Assembly (NCBI GenBank): GCA_013433145.1
Contig: CM024176.1
Location: 9,658,520 to 9,722,519 of the forward strand
Direction: 5' to 3'
Source: Ascaris suum
Lineage: Eukaryota; Nematoda; Chromadorea; Rhabditida; Ascarididae
Length of the DNA stretch: 64,000 nucleotides
Part shown: positions 1 to 13,734 of the stretch, in pieces
How positions within the stretch are numbered: position 1 is the first letter of the stretch
How the letters are laid out: each line of letters starts with the position of its first letter
Position numbers and translations under genes: made by a program
Notes under the pieces: generated by a model
Told to the model about the DNA's origin: nothing
The model's input: only the letters and a program-made list of their open reading frames with translations
Databases searched by the model: none

Positions 1-499
1 CACAGATCAAGGTACAATGAGAGATTCGTGTGAATAGTCGGTTAATTCAAAGTAATAGTGCATTACTCTAAATCTCTTATATCTTGCTTTGAAATCAAAA
101 AATGGTTGTTGGTCGGCAGTACAACGAGAGAGTGTATCGTTTTAGTACATCCAATGGGCATCACTACGTCTTAGTGCGCATTTGAAAAGTCCCTGAATGC
201 ATGACAGGCTAAAAGCAGAAACTGAAACAAACGTAACCGGAAGTGCAACTTTTTGCTGTCTGTTTCTTGATGATTTCCTGTTGCTGTTTGCCTCAAAGCT
301 TAACAGCTGAAGTGGTTACAATTCTAGTTATAATCAATGAAGAATGAGAATTTATTAAAACCACATCATCGAGCGCTCATCTCACCGAATCCATTTTAAA
401 ACAGCACAGAGAAAGTATAGAGCAGTCCAGTTGGCTTAAGCAATATTCAAATTAGCTTAAGCATTAACTAAAAAAGTTAGAATTTCAGGATATACTAAC

Positions 500-688
500 T
501 AAAAATGTAGGACATCATTGCGGGAAGATACAACAGCGTGATGTCTGCCGATCTGATATTTTTGCTGCCGCTCATATCAGCCACTTCAGTACAGTAAAAC
601 TCATGTTGAGGTAGTACTACGTTGAAGACAAAAGCCATAGACCTTTCGAATGGATGGATGGCGTTATTCAATTCCAATTTCATCACAA
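500..688 (-). CDS. Candidate internal exon, unknown protein
   Basis: Minus-strand open segment of 189 nt with an acceptor-like CTATAG just before 688 and a GTTAGT donor just after 500. It contains ATG AAA TTG, then hydrophobic patches SMAFVFNVVLP and ITLLYLPAMMSYIF around a polar middle with one Cys. The composition is protein-like and could be part of a membrane protein, but no family is recognised. Read on past the donor it stops at 495. Confidence 0.25.
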
Positions 689-1110
689 CTATAGAGCTGG
701 CATTATGTGTAATGCCGACGGATATTAAAAGGCTCCTAATTTGAAATAATGCAAAAGATTCATAGGCGATGTTAATACTGCAGAAATGATTCGAGCATAT
801 AAAAGAATTACAAACTTTTTTTGAGCAATTAACCGTTTAGATTAGGACAACTTTTAAATTCTCCTTAAGGATATAGGAGTAGTTTTCCTCTTAAGAGTTA
901 ACTATTGCACAAAGCAAAATAAAATCCGCACAATTTGCTCATCAACACAATAAGAAATAATGATCGCGAAAATGCCACTAAGCAATGATAGGATAGCATC
1001 ATTCTACCAATGCACTCATATTTCCTATCCCTAAAACGAAAAAACTAAGTTACAAGCAAAAGCGCACAACACGTCCACCTAGCAGATTTCAGGATCTTCG
1101 AGCACGAACG

Positions 1111-1437
1111 TCATTTGAATTGGTGCCGAGAGTAGACGCCTTCACGGAGAACAGAAAGGATGCTTCCAAGTGATCGAGGATTTAAACAGGTTTTAATTTT
1201 CTCACCATAAACCTGAGCATTTTCCGTTAATGAGGCATGTCTACGACTGAGTAAAAGCCCATGTGCCCTTGAACAATATCTAATGGAACCTTTGGCAGCA
1301 TCTACACTTATGAAGTAAGGACTCATGACTGCTGTGTTCCTTATGAAAAGAAACGAAGAATGCGATAATAATCTGCGCAGGAATAAGCATGAAAGAGACC
1401 ATAAGCACTGGGTTATACGCCAATAGTCATCAAACAT
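1111..1437 (-). CDS. Unassigned 108-codon ATG frame
   Basis: An ATG-initiated frame of 108 residues on the minus strand. It is hydrophobic near the start (CLWSLSCLFLRRLL) and basic later. No motif, family or convincing splice pattern is visible. It may be chance or a relic. Confidence 0.15.
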   Translation of the reverse strand: MFDDYWRITQCLWSLSCLFLRRLLSHSSFLFIRNTAVMSPYFISVDAAKGSIRYCSRAHGLLLSRRHASLTENAQVYGEKIKTCLNPRSLGSILSVLREGVYSRHQFK

Positions 1438-4351
1438 TGGGATGACGTATCAGCGAAAGTAGTCATCTCGTTCCGAAGTAATATCGACAATCTGTTCCAT
1501 TCCAGTTAGAAAAAAATGTCGCAAATAACGGGAAAAACGATGCAGCTAAATTTCATCGTTCCGTCACAAATGAGAAGAATATCCCATAGTTGTGCTTGTT
1601 GTGAGTTCAACTTATATAAATTTGCTGTTTCATTTAGCGCGCATCATCGCGCCCTTAAAGACATTGGCGTTGCAAATGCAGCTCGATCGAGTCACGAGGT
1701 TTGCTTTGAGATTAAATAAATTCACTCCACCATAACTTAAAGAAATCCGAACACACATTTCAAACTCCCTGAAAAATCTGCCTGCATGTTCGTGGTGTAT
1801 AGCAACGAGATGTTTGCATATGTTGACATTTTGTTGATTATATATCGACCTAGATACCCAATAATGAATTGATTTCTCACAGCAAACGTGACTATATCAA
1901 AAAGCAAATGCGTCTTATTCGGTTCCGTAAATGTGCAATGACGAAACACATAATGGCAACGTCCTGGCTGGATGCATGTCTACCCAAGTCTACTTACCGA
2001 CTTTCTTACTCAGAAATTTCAAGTCGAGAAGCGCTGAACCTAGATTGAGGAAAATTGCTATATCCCTCCCCTCGACCCCCACATGTAAGTACCTTGATAA
2101 GTGAACTTTGAACGAGGAATTACGACCTATTAAAAGTGCTTAGAAATTTGTATTAATTTTGTGGTCGATTGCGTTGTCATTCTTCACTGGTCTCGTGTCA
2201 TAAAAACGACTATAGAAGTGTGTCACATGATATGCGACGTCATGCGCTTTTATATTCTGTTAAGGTGACCAATCAGGTTGTACCAGCTGATAAAATAAAC
2301 TGAAGAATGCAAAATAATGCGTTCATATCATAATCAATGCGGCAGCTAATCTATCAACAAAACGTCCATTCAATTGATTTCACTAATCAAAAAGTGAAAT
2401 TGATGGGGCGAAAAGTGTATGCGCACTTCTGGCTTCATTAAGTACCAAGAGCTTCATTCTAGGCTGGTGGATAGGGTGTCATCGAGGCTTCAACTTGAAT
2501 GTGCTGTTGATTTGATGAATCCAGCGATTCTCGAAACTCAAGTTTCGGCGAAACCTACCTGACAAACAAATGTAAAGTCAAGCACATTCGGGAAAAGATA
2601 AGACCGCCAAATTCAATCACTCTTACAGATCGAACTAGCAAATGCCCGTTGTTATGGATAACAAAATTTTACAAGTTGATAATAATCAAATCGGCATATG
2701 TTGAAATAATTCTTTGCTCGCGGGCAATCCTTTGTAATGGACTAACGGCTAGACTGAAAGGAACCCCAGTTTGAAAACAGTGTCAAGCAGGCGGATGATG
2801 CAACAAAGAATGCAATTTAGAGTGGCAATAAGAAAAATGGGCGAAGAACTACTCCCTCGATTTTTCTTGGGAAAAACTTTGGCCGAATATGTGAAGATTT
2901 TTCAAGCAAATTGATAGCACCTTAACAGCAACAATGATGAGTTTTACGGCTTGACACGATCAAAAATTCCCATGAGCTCGGGAAAATAACGTTGATAATT
3001 GGAAGAAATTTCGGCAAATAATATGAAAAAGTTTCGAACCATAAGAATTTCTAATATCTACTTACGTTTTGAACACAATAATAGCAAATGCGGAAAACTT
3101 GTTGCGAAAGAAAACACCTATAGACAATGAGAGAATCACGTGCCACAATGACACAAAGTGATAATGTGTTATCTCATCAACTATGTTGATTGTCTAATCG
3201 CATGTCGCAATACAATTCATCGGGGCTTGTTTGGTGAGATGAAAATTTGTAAGACATATGAGAGTGTTTAATGGGCACAATATAACAAGCCTTTTAATCA
3301 AAAATCTTTAAAACCGATGCGATTCAACCTTTCGAAGATCGATACAAATCAAGTGGAAAATATTAATGAGTATTTTCTTGAATGATACGGCATTTCGACT
3401 TCTTACGCATTTTCTTCATGTTTTTGCCAAAAGTCTGCATCATTTCAATCTCGATTTTACGCTGTCAAATTGTTGCCTATCACATTTGCAGTAGGCGACT
3501 GATATCGAGCCAACTGCAACGCCGGCTATAAATAATTTTGCAACGATGCCTGTGCGGGATTTCTCGCTGCATTTCCTTTTGTTTTCACCGCATTTCACAA
3601 AACTGTTCTCTGCGAAGTGGGTCTTTCGTATGTAGATAGGACTAAATAAAAAATAACAGGAAGTTTTTTGCCGAAAGGGACGTTACTACATCGATGTCCA
3701 AAAGAACAAGATAAGCCTATAAATTAAAGTTTTTTGTTTATGATTCTAAAAGTCGCGAATAAACAACTGAAAGCTTTTAAAGATGGTGTTTAGTAGGCAT
3801 CGATCACTTCAGAGATGCACTCAAAAAGCATTACTCTAGAATCGCTGTATAATGAAGTGGTCGAGAATGGATTATTCAACGGCAATAAAAAAGATAGTCG
3901 GAAGGATTGCGAGATACAAACAGTGATCACTTTCATCAATTTGGAAAGAATTGAAACGTTCAGCAGAAACCTTTGAAGCATCAGAAGTATCCGACCTTCA
4001 TCGTTTATTACCACATTCTCACATGCTATCCGTAGGACTACTAAAGTTGCTCAACGAATCGTGTTTTCAGTTCAGCCTTGGTTGAAGCGTTTTGGGAACA
4101 TGGCCCACCTCAAAGAAAGCCATCACTTCTAAGAGACGAATTGAACAACGTGTGTACCGCGTGAACGAGTTCTAGCTGAATTGAGAGTATATAATGAATG
4201 AATATAGTTTCTAGTTTTAAACTACCGGAAAAAACAGGAAGAGATATTCACAAACTTTCGCGCAGATATGAAGTTCTTTTGAGGTGTCTTTAGAAAAGCC
4301 TATCTTCAAAAGCGCATAAGAAAGAACGGATGACAAACAACTTTGAAGAAA
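1438..4351. other. No gene seen
   Basis: AT-rich sequence with only short scattered open frames. None has convincing splice sites, motifs or composition. Confidence 0.6.
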
Positions 4352-4418
4352 AATGCTTTCTATTCTTTGGGTTTTTTCGATATGCACAATTAGGGTCCCA
4401 AAGACCAACAATTAGGGT
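4352..4418. repeat. 67 bp direct repeat, copy 1
   Basis: Sixty-six of 67 bases match the copy at 5032-5098 in the same orientation. Within the unit an 11-mer, ACAATTAGGGT, occurs twice, 21 bp apart. Similarity ends abruptly on both sides. The 680 bp offset is compatible with terminal direct repeats of a short inserted element or a local duplication. Confidence 0.85.
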
Positions 4419-5031
4419 GCCAAAAAAAAGAGAAGTGGCGATGAATAAGTGTACCACGCACGAGAAAGTAGGTATGTATGGCCAGCGTCCGATATCTCCG
4501 GTTCTGATCCGGATGTCATTATTTAGAAGCCTGTCCGTTTCACTTTTCTTAGGACAACTAATTCAGTAGTGAACGGATTACGATAGAGATAGCTCGAAAG
4601 TTGGAGCCCGTAGGCAACATGCAGGTGGTAGCACAACTATAATTTGTGAGTCGTTCAATTTACGTCGTTCACTATTCGAATCTACATGTTCGTGCACACA
4701 TATATGTGCAAAAATTATCTATAACTGTCTTTGCTCAATTTCTAGAAATGCCAACATTTTTTGTTAACCACGGGTAACGCAAATAAAAAGCCCATATTTC
4801 TAGTGAACGTTAGCCGCATCCAGCGAGGTCACCTCACCAAATTTTTTAACAAAGCAGGTATTATTTATTCTTCCCATTACAACACTGCACAGCAGTGTAT
4901 GACGCTATTTGTTCAAAAAGCCCCCTATGTAGTGTGCTGTACTAGTGAGGTATTTAACACAATACTAACGATCCGAGATCTCGTACAATGCCGTACGATG
5001 TATTTCCACCCAAAAGGTAGAAAAATTGTGC

Positions 5032-5098
5032 AATGCTTTCTATTCCTTGGGTTTTTTCGATATGCACAATTAGGGTCCCAAAGACCAACAATTAGGGT
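5032..5098. repeat. 67 bp direct repeat, copy 2
   Basis: Second copy of the unit at 4352-4418, with one C/T difference (TTCCTTGG against TTCTTTGG). Both copies are open in the same frame, so they encode the same short peptide stretch, but nothing suggests it is translated. Confidence 0.85.
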
Positions 5099-7461
5099 CC
5101 AAAGATCAACTCATCAATCCATTAACCTAGAAACCACCCTCCAAAGAATCCTCTGCGTTCCTTTCTCTTCGAATCGTCCAGAAAATATGCTTCAGCAATG
5201 TCGTTCCTAACGCGAAGGTAATGCGTGTCATGACATAGCAGAAAGTTGCAACGAATGCTTCTGAGCATTGCTAAATTCGCATCAACCTTTGCATAAAAAC
5301 GTTTCACGACTAGGTTCGTTTATCTAAACCTCTTTACCACTCTTACTTGCGCATCGACTTTTTCCCACCATCCGCCTCTGGCAGACTGTCTGCAGACGCC
5401 AGTATCACCATGTCAACTGGTAAATTCGCCCCCTTCTTTGTTATGTAAACAGTCTATAGCTGTTTCTCACTGCAGATGCATTTTTTTAGCACACGGCGCA
5501 GTGCGTCATATTGAATAAGCTTAAATAAACTCGTCTAACTGTATGAGGTTTGTGCTACCCAGGTAATTTCTCCGACCTAAAGGATGCTCTTCTGACAGAT
5601 TTGCCTCCAACGTTATGGGCTGTTATAGGAATCAATAAACTGTTGCTCTATCCTCCGCTTCAAAGATCCACAGCGATCAATACATCGACCAGAGTATTCA
5701 TGTTTGCCGCAATATCCTCCTCGACCTTCTTCAGTGGTCACCTTTAAATACGGCAAAGACCTCCATGAGCGCAGGACATGATATGCTGCAACATTCAAAA
5801 ATTGGAACTATTACCTGAGAGGAATTATTCTGCCACGAATGATAAGAAATTTGGCTAACAGCAAGAGAACATTGAATTATGGAGTTTCGAGTTTAGTGGG
5901 TGATCAGAAGAAAGGAACCACGGATGCCCTCAAAGGTATTTGCCCTTAAAGCTACAATTCAATGCAGCTCAAGTATTGGGATGCAGCTTATTGCAACAGC
6001 TGTTTTGACGTCGTCATGATACGACATTCATATTTACATAGATCGGTGAAACTTCGAAAAAAAAAACATTTCTTCACGGAATAGCTCGTTTATATTCATT
6101 GAAGGTTTAGAATAGAGTTTTCTGAAGAAAAGCCTTTATTAACAAGGAAATTTCGGTGGTGGAAAGAAAGTACCACATGTTTTCTTTCTCTTTCATGAGA
6201 GTTGGCGAGTCTTCAGCGCAATGTTGATTCTTAGATTTGCCTATTTATGAAGCATTTTGCAGTGGATAAATAGGTGTTATGAGGCTCAGTTTATGGCGCT
6301 TCTATGGAATGATATTTGACGACATTTCTGCGGAAATGAGTTGATGCGTATCTATTAACTCGGAAAGTTACCAGTTGTCCATCCTAAATTTGTGTTTTTT
6401 TGGTCATAATTAGTTGAAGCTGAAATGGATTCCTCTTCTAATTGTGAAGCATAAATTAATTGTGTGTATTTTTCTTGTTGAACGATCGGCAGCCTAGCGG
6501 GCGATTTTTATCGGCAATTTGTCATCAATGAATTCTGTTCACCAGATAGGTGGACACTGTGTTACCTATATAGTTTTTTTTTTCTGCGAGGAGGTAAGCA
6601 ATATGCAGCGACATAAGTATGAGACAGCGTTAAAATTAAGAAGGAAAAAATTTGGACGCTCTGCAGAATTTCTTCCATGCTGCATTCTAACCCTACAAGA
6701 GTTGCTCGGATCAGAATCGCTCCCGTTCTTTTCGGCGCAAAGTCCCACATATTGGAGTAATCGATGACGTGATGGAATAGTCTCACCGGTGAATATCGCA
6801 ACTGTGGTTCGTGACGAGAGCTGTACAGAAGTGAGGGAATGAGATGCGCACTTCTTTATTTTGTCGGTGCATAAGAGGCCGCCGTACTTCCTTTCAAAAG
6901 AGTTTGTATTGCTATCCGGGATTTTTTCTTGAAGTATTTTGACGCACAGATAGTGGATGGATAGCGGATTGAATTGAGATGAAAATATGCGGGCACTACA
7001 TCGACGACGTCTGAGTCAGTCGAGGTTCAGTTCGGTTCGGTTCGTTGGGTCTGACTTTTACAATTCTTTCCCATGTTGTTTAAGAAAGTAAAATTGCCCG
7101 CAAAATTGTCTGCCTGATTGCACCTTTGAATCGATCCGGTTCTCACTTCACATTCTGAACTTCAGTGACCGTGGGTGTCCTCCGCCTTTCCGCAGTTGCA
7201 CGTAGGCTTTCGGCGTCCTACGACCTTCCATAGAACTCGTCGAAATCTGTCGGAGAATGCACCAGTCAACATGCATTGATCAACATGGTCAAGATGTGAT
7301 GCCAGAAGAATTGGAAACTCTCGATCGTGGCAGTAAAAGTACCACAAGGAAATTTTGATCCAATATTTTGACCTCGACTTTGGTGATTTAATGCTCAATG
7401 ACAAGTTGAAGACAAATCTATGCTATTTCACAGTTTTTGATTAAGTACAGCAATTAGACCA
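5099..7461. other. No clear gene
   Basis: Short frames only. A minus-strand piece at 5122-5307 (RFYAKVDANLAMLRSIRCNF) is mildly protein-like, as is 7162-7404 on minus, which may be part of the decayed block that follows. Nothing could be joined. Confidence 0.5.
7023..7046 (+). repeat. Short TTCGG pentamer repeat
   Basis: A short run of TTCGG-type units (cagttcggttcggttcgttg). It is a small tandem repeat with no evident role. Confidence 0.5.
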
Positions 7462-8499
7462 CTAAATGAGCGGATGAATGTTGACCTGGATGGGGTAAAT
7501 TAGAGAATCCAGAGATGAGTGTGCTAAAATGGGATTCCATTGACTGGAGATGTGGTGGGATATCACGTCATTATAAGATGCTATGTTTAGCAGTTTCTTC
7601 TGGCACGAGTCGACATCACATAGCTGCGGAAAGGCGGGAGGAACTTTTGATTTATGGTGGATACTTCCAGAGGCCGTTACGCCTGCTGAAGGCCCTCTCC
7701 CTCTTGGTGTCGGTCTCAGATAGCTCGCTTTTAGATATATTCCAGTGGCATTGGTGGGTGCGATCATCGGTGTTTGCTTGACGCTACCTGCCTGCTGTTG
7801 CAGCCAGCAGTCCAAGTAGCACTGGCTGTATAGGGTACCGCCGCGATGGCTCGGTGGTATACCTTCCTGCATTAACGCGCGAATTGCACGATGGGCGAAA
7901 GGGGCATTCATATGAACGGCCTCAGTGAGGACACTACTTAGCATGCGTTCCCTTGTCTTCCTTTTGTTTGAAGCACCAAAAGCTGAAATGTGTTTTATTC
8001 TTTCGTTTCCTGTCATTTCACAGCCTCACGGCGTCGGAGATGAGAGGAAAAAGCGTTTTCAGCTAGCCCTGTTCTTTTTTCTAGCTGCCATAGACGGTGC
8101 TCGTTTTCGTTTAGTCGCCTGCTGTATTTTGAAGCAGCGAAGGCGCGAGACCTGCTTCTGTTTCATCGCATATTGCTTTCGGAAAGCGCCGACGAGGCAC
8201 AGCTTCGTGTTGCAGTGGACAGGCGTGAACTGCAAAGTGGTATTCCGGCAATGAATATGTATATGCTTCCAACGTATTGGATAGAATGAGAGCTGTTTAG
8301 CCTGGGAACGTTTAAACATACTGCGGAAACATGTAGCTGTGTTGCCTTTTACGATTTGCTTCTCGATTCGAAGCATTTCATCAACTAGTCTCCCACATGC
8401 ATAAAATCTTGAGCCCACTCCGTAGGCATGGGTCCACTGTAAAGGACTCATAGAGCTGTATTTGAGTGAAAAAAAATTGCCCAACAAGCGCCTTGCCAC
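7462..8499 (-). pseudogene. Decayed coding block, origin unknown
   Basis: One minus-strand frame is open from 8499 down to 7462 except for two TGA codons, at 8059-8061 and about 8025. It gives pieces of 146 and 184 codons, the longest non-repetitive open stretch in the window. The block is richer in GC than its flanks. In the next frame, between about 8190 and 8000, another protein-like stretch is open (for example RLNENEHRLWQLEKRTGLAE), which suggests that frame changes as well as stops have accumulated. No catalytic motif was recognised. An old transposon or host pseudogene is likely; strand and frame are uncertain. Confidence 0.35.
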
Positions 8500-10204
8500 T
8501 CAGCTGCAATGAACGCGACGAAAAGGCAGCCCAATTTAAGGCTGGATAAGTTTACACCACCTATCGACGCATGTTTGGAACATATTTCCGATCGGCTTAT
8601 ACAGATAATTAGTTACACATAGTGAAGGTAAAAATGGTTGGAACAGGGCGTTAGGGTACGCCGACGGTGCAAACTTGCCACCTTGTCACAAACATGATAT
8701 ACAACTTTCACAGGAACAAGACATGACAAAACGTTCCAATCCGCGTAAATAAACATCCGTTGCATCCAGCAGGGCAAACTACACGTTGACGTTTGGATGC
8801 CGGTACTGCAAAAGGTCATGAAGAGCTTTCACACATCAAGGCCAGGAGTCTTGCCCTTTCCGAAACTGTTAATCGTCATGAGAAGTGAGATCATAGATAA
8901 CCCAAAAATGGTGAGTTTAAAGCGCCGCTTGAATCTATTAAACACGGAGAACCCTGTGCCACTCAATAGACAACTCATTTCAGGGAAGAGAGACAGAAAT
9001 TAGAAGCCATTTTCCCTCTTTCTTTTCACTTGCATACTGTTGAAGAAACTCGCGGACGAAGCAGTGTGGAGAACTCTGTGAATGAGCTCACTGCGATGAA
9101 GTGGGACAGAACAAGCGAAGCCGCCTAGTGGAAGCAGATGCAATATGAGTGTGAGAATACAACGTTTGATTCTTGGAGGAGGAGTGTATGCTGATGGAAG
9201 GCTGACTTAGGGGTTGCGAAGAACGAAATGATTTAATTTCGGTGCCACGTTAATCCTGGGGTATAAGAGTGTCTTCGTCGTTGAATGCTCACTGAATCGT
9301 GCTTTTGTAATTTTATGGGTGTGTTGTGGCATCAAGGATGATAGAGGAATTTCCACTCACTATGGGTCTCCGTTGTCTCACTAAAAAACTTTGCTCAAGA
9401 GTGATATTGTCGCCTTTTTTTGGCTCATCCTGCTGACACTCCAAGATAAGTTTGTTTTCTTTAAGAAGAATTCCTTGGGAAAAGACTTCGTACATCTTTC
9501 CGTACCTGCCACAATCATCCGAGTGTATGCCCTTTCCTTCATGCAATGTTCCTTATGTATTTCTCCTTTTTTTTTTCCTGTGATAATTGCTTCATTGCTG
9601 CAAACGGTTTTCATTTGCTTGCGCAATTTTCATATGCTTCACTACTTTTTAAGTTCATGATATTTGTTGAATTCATTTGCTCATTTCTGCCTCAACGACT
9701 GTGAAATATTACTATCGTTTTGAAGCTTACCTCTCTCACCATCATCTCGTTTGTTATTTTTCAACATATGATGATTCATTCAAATCAATCCAACTTTATT
9801 CCTCTCCATAGCAACGCTTCAAATCGGAGATTTTTTTTTCCACATTTATATAAACTATTATGCTCGGTTCCAAAAGTTTTCACTTCTCATCATCCAATCA
9901 GAATGATTTATTTATTCGCCTATATTCATTTTTTAGATTTTTATAGTCATATTTCTTAGGTTGCAGCTCTCATTTCCTTAGTAAATCTAAAATTGGTTTA
10001 TCTAATGATTCGTTGAAACGGTTGCAAGAAATACGAATCATAATCGATATGGGCTAGATTTGAGAACTCCTCTGAGCGAATTAGAAAGAAAAAATAACAA
10101 AAGAATTCTTTGATGAAGTCGCACAAATTAACATTCATTCATTTGGGTGATTTCTGCATCGAAAAGAATCATCCTGCACTTTGATGGAGTGGGTCGCGCA
10201 AATG
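8500..10204. other. No gene seen
   Basis: T-rich and AT-rich stretches give hydrophobic chance frames around 9391-9959. No splice-bounded exon was recognised. Confidence 0.55.
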
Positions 10205-10399
10205 TCACTCCCTAACAATGAAGGATGTAGATGTGTTTCCCAATGTCAATGCTCGACCCAAAACAAAGTATTTCGGAAGGTCGACTTCTGCGCAGAACTT
10301 CTGCTGAAAGTAAGCTGAGGAACATAATACATATTTGACGATAGAAAGTGCTCCTATCACAATCGCTATGTACCTCAATATACGTTTTGAAACGAACAT
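10205..10399 (-). CDS. Small protein or first exon with N-terminal helix
   Basis: ATG-initiated frame of 64 residues. A short basic start (FVSKRILR) is followed by a 20-residue hydrophobic segment, YIAIVIGALSIVKYVLCSSA, and then a polar region with one further Cys. This is the form of a signal peptide or signal anchor. The end (FIVRE stop) overlaps a possible GTTAGG donor, so it may be a first exon rather than a whole gene. No family was recognised. Confidence 0.35.
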   Translation of the reverse strand: MFVSKRILRYIAIVIGALSIVKYVLCSSAYFQQKFCAEVDLPKYFVLGRALTLGNTSTSFIVRE

Positions 10400-11130
10400 T
10401 CACTTCTCTCTCTCTTCTATCATGCAAGAATGCATAATAAAATGAGCCGAACCATTATTCGTTATTAAATCTCATGAAATTCTGAAGTCGAAAGCCGTAA
10501 CAACTATATGTGACTTATTCTTATCGCTTGATTTTTAATACTCATGCCAATGTCCGTACGAGCAGTGAAACTGGTCGAGAAAAACGATAAGAAGCGTGAG
10601 ACTTCTTCTTTAAGAAATTGAGATAAACATTAAGGAGGTCTTATTAGTGGGATTCTAATATAGTAATGGAAATGCATTTCGAATGCACTCCCAAGAAACA
10701 CTTCATGGAAGCATTGATGACGAAAAATTTTAATTGTTCAGCTCATAAGCAGGGTAGTCAATAGTCAATTGTACATCTGCAAAGACAATATCATCTGCTG
10801 GACCGCTGACATAAAATATACCACATCAGTGTAAAATGATTTCCTGGTGTAGTGTTTAGTCAAAAGCTAGGGCTTTTCTCATTTTCAATCTCATATGGCT
10901 GGGAACAAACCGCATAATAATTCCGACTTTGGAAGCTGCCGCCTCTTATCTAGAAAATGATTTCGTGGTAGCTTGACGTTTGCACCAGCTTAAGCTCTTT
11001 CTGTTTCTCTGAAGCTGTCTATATAAGAACGATCTTTGCATGGATCCAAACAAAATAGTTCCTCTTACCCTCACATTTTCTGTCTCACGTAACCGTTGAC
11101 GCAAACATTACTGCGGAAAAACGGATATCA

Positions 11131-11635
<505 letters not shown>

Positions 11636-12088
11636 TCGCATATTTGTATATGTTTTGCTTACTCGGCTAATTTATTATCGTTTAGATCGAAAGCTTCGTC
11701 GAAGGGATCACAGCTGTCGTTATTCCGAATTTCCCCTGTCCACGTCGACTCAGTAGTCCTGCAGATTGTCAGACGTCATGTGATGTTTGGCCTTCCTATG
11801 TGCTTCTGATAGCCACTTTCTACGAATTTACGCCATATTCTCGCCGTTCCTCACAATTTCCTCTGTTCCATAGAATTTTCCTTATATTTCATTCCGTTGC
11901 CGCCTGGCTGTTTGCTTCTTCTTTCATTCCTTCGCGCCAGCACTGACAAGTTTGTCCGGTAGTGTGGCACCAGCTGTTACGGTTATCAATTTCCTCTTCA
12001 TTCACGCTACGTAAATAAGGAGTACTGAGAGCATAAAACAAACGAAGAAATAAGTAAAGCAGACATTCATGGTGATTGGAAGTCGGCT

Positions 12089-12562
12089 TTAGTGAATCAC
12101 AAGCTCAGAGATTTTTCGCAGGTTTAAATGCCTCCGGCAGCTATGGAGCAAGAAGGCTCTAAACCTTGGAACAAGAAGTTTACTCCGAACTCTGACACCG
12201 CGGAAAAGTATGGAATACTGGACTGCATCGAACACTGAGAGTTGCAGGAATTGTTCAAGCCTTCCAATGCGTTGTAAATAGTTGATCGGAAGAATGGAAC
12301 ATTGAATCAGATATAATATCATAGCAGATGCTAAAAATTTGGAACGCAAAATGAGGTCTAACTGAAGACGACGATAACCGAGCGATTTCGGAAGGGATGT
12401 GCGCGGTCGATCATCGCGATTCGGACTGCATGAACCCAGAGAACTTTTCATGAAGTTGTTCATGTGAAACGCATATGTGCGTTTTTTATGATTTATACTC
12501 CCGACTTCAAAAACGACAAGGAAACTGGACAACTCTATTAATAGGAAAGAAATTGTCAACAA
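12089..12562 (-). CDS. Unassigned 157-codon open frame
   Basis: Minus-strand frame of 157 codons without a stop, unusual in AT-rich DNA. It opens with a TTG, so a real start would be an internal ATG or an acceptor. It has a hydrophobic start, a central basic stretch with LGYRRLQLDLILRSKFLAS, and a basic end. No known domain is visible. It may be an exon of an unrecognised gene or decayed coding sequence. Confidence 0.25.
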   Translation of the reverse strand: MLTISFLLIELSSFLVVFEVGSINHKKRTYAFHMNNFMKSSLGSCSPNRDDRPRTSLPKSLGYRRLQLDLILRSKFLASAMILYLIQCSILPINYLQRIGRLEQFLQLSVFDAVQYSILFRGVRVRSKLLVPRFRAFLLHSCRRHLNLRKISELVIH

Positions 12563-12804
12563 TGCTCCTTGAACAGAAAGAGTGTCGATAAAACCCGATC
12601 TTGCGATTTTTAGTATATCGATGTCGAATTGCTCATTATGCCGTTAAGAAGACCTCTCCCGGTATCCGCCGATTAGATGACCTTCGCTTTTGTTACCACC
12701 TCACTTTCAGTGAAGAAGCCAATATGCAGGCATCAGGTTTCTGATCATCTTCTTATCTTTTTCTTAAATTTCTCACTCTACTTAGACCTAAGCCCATCTT
12801 AAAA

Positions 12805-12929
<125 letters not shown>

Positions 12930-13392
12930 AGTGGGACATAAAGAGAGAAGACAGATGCAATGCCCTGCGATGCCGTCGTTGTTTTTGCCATGGAGATATC
13001 TTGATTGCCCATAACGGCAGTCACTGATATTTGACCGCACCAAACACCAGAGAAACAAATTTGCAACAGAACAAAATTCGTTTGCTCTTTAGTTTGCAAA
13101 GGTGTGAATATGCTGAACTTTTGCTGCTGAAAGTGCGCTGGAATCTTACTTCAATCGTTGAATGATATGAAGCAAAAGGAATAATAAGCGCATGACAATT
13201 AAAACAGATGGATGTGCGTGATACTTTATTGACGTGTTGAAGCGTATGATCAAATTGTCTAGGCTCAATGAGGAAAAAGATTCGTGCAATGTGCAGAGGC
13301 GATTGCAGTTTCATTCATTGGCATTTTCAAGCCTACTGGAAAGCCGAAGATTAATCTTAATTTGCGCAGACTGAATAGAATAAGAGGAAGCG

Positions 13393-13734
13393 ATGCGCAA
13401 CAATTTCTTGCCTATGAACGCTTCAAATTTCATTTTTTCAATAGATAGCATTTGGTGTGAGGCGTTGACTGTACCTTTGCTCGTCCATAATTGCCAAGTA
13501 CACTTTCCAGATCCCGTTCACGAAAATATCTATAGCATTTGTCGTCAAATATTGAGTGCGCATGTGTTAGTCTATCAGCAAGCGCTGCAATACGCTTCTC
13601 GTTCCAACATGGACGCACAAGGCGTGATCCTATCCTTTGGTGCAAATATGCGATTTTCTAAAATATATTGGCCGTCTTCGAAGATTCTCATGCGTTATGA
13701 GCAGGAAACTATTCGACGTGGTCTTCCTCTATGA
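13393..13734 (+). CDS. Unassigned 113-codon ATG frame
   Basis: ATG-initiated plus-strand frame of 113 residues. A minus-strand frame over 13430-13645 is also open and looks equally protein-like (LTHAHSIFDDKCYRYFRERD), so the coding strand cannot be decided by eye. No family was recognised. Confidence 0.2.
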   Translation: MRNNFLPMNASNFIFSIDSIWCEALTVPLLVHNCQVHFPDPVHENIYSICRQILSAHVLVYQQALQYASRSNMDAQGVILSFGANMRFSKIYWPSSKILMRYEQETIRRGLPL

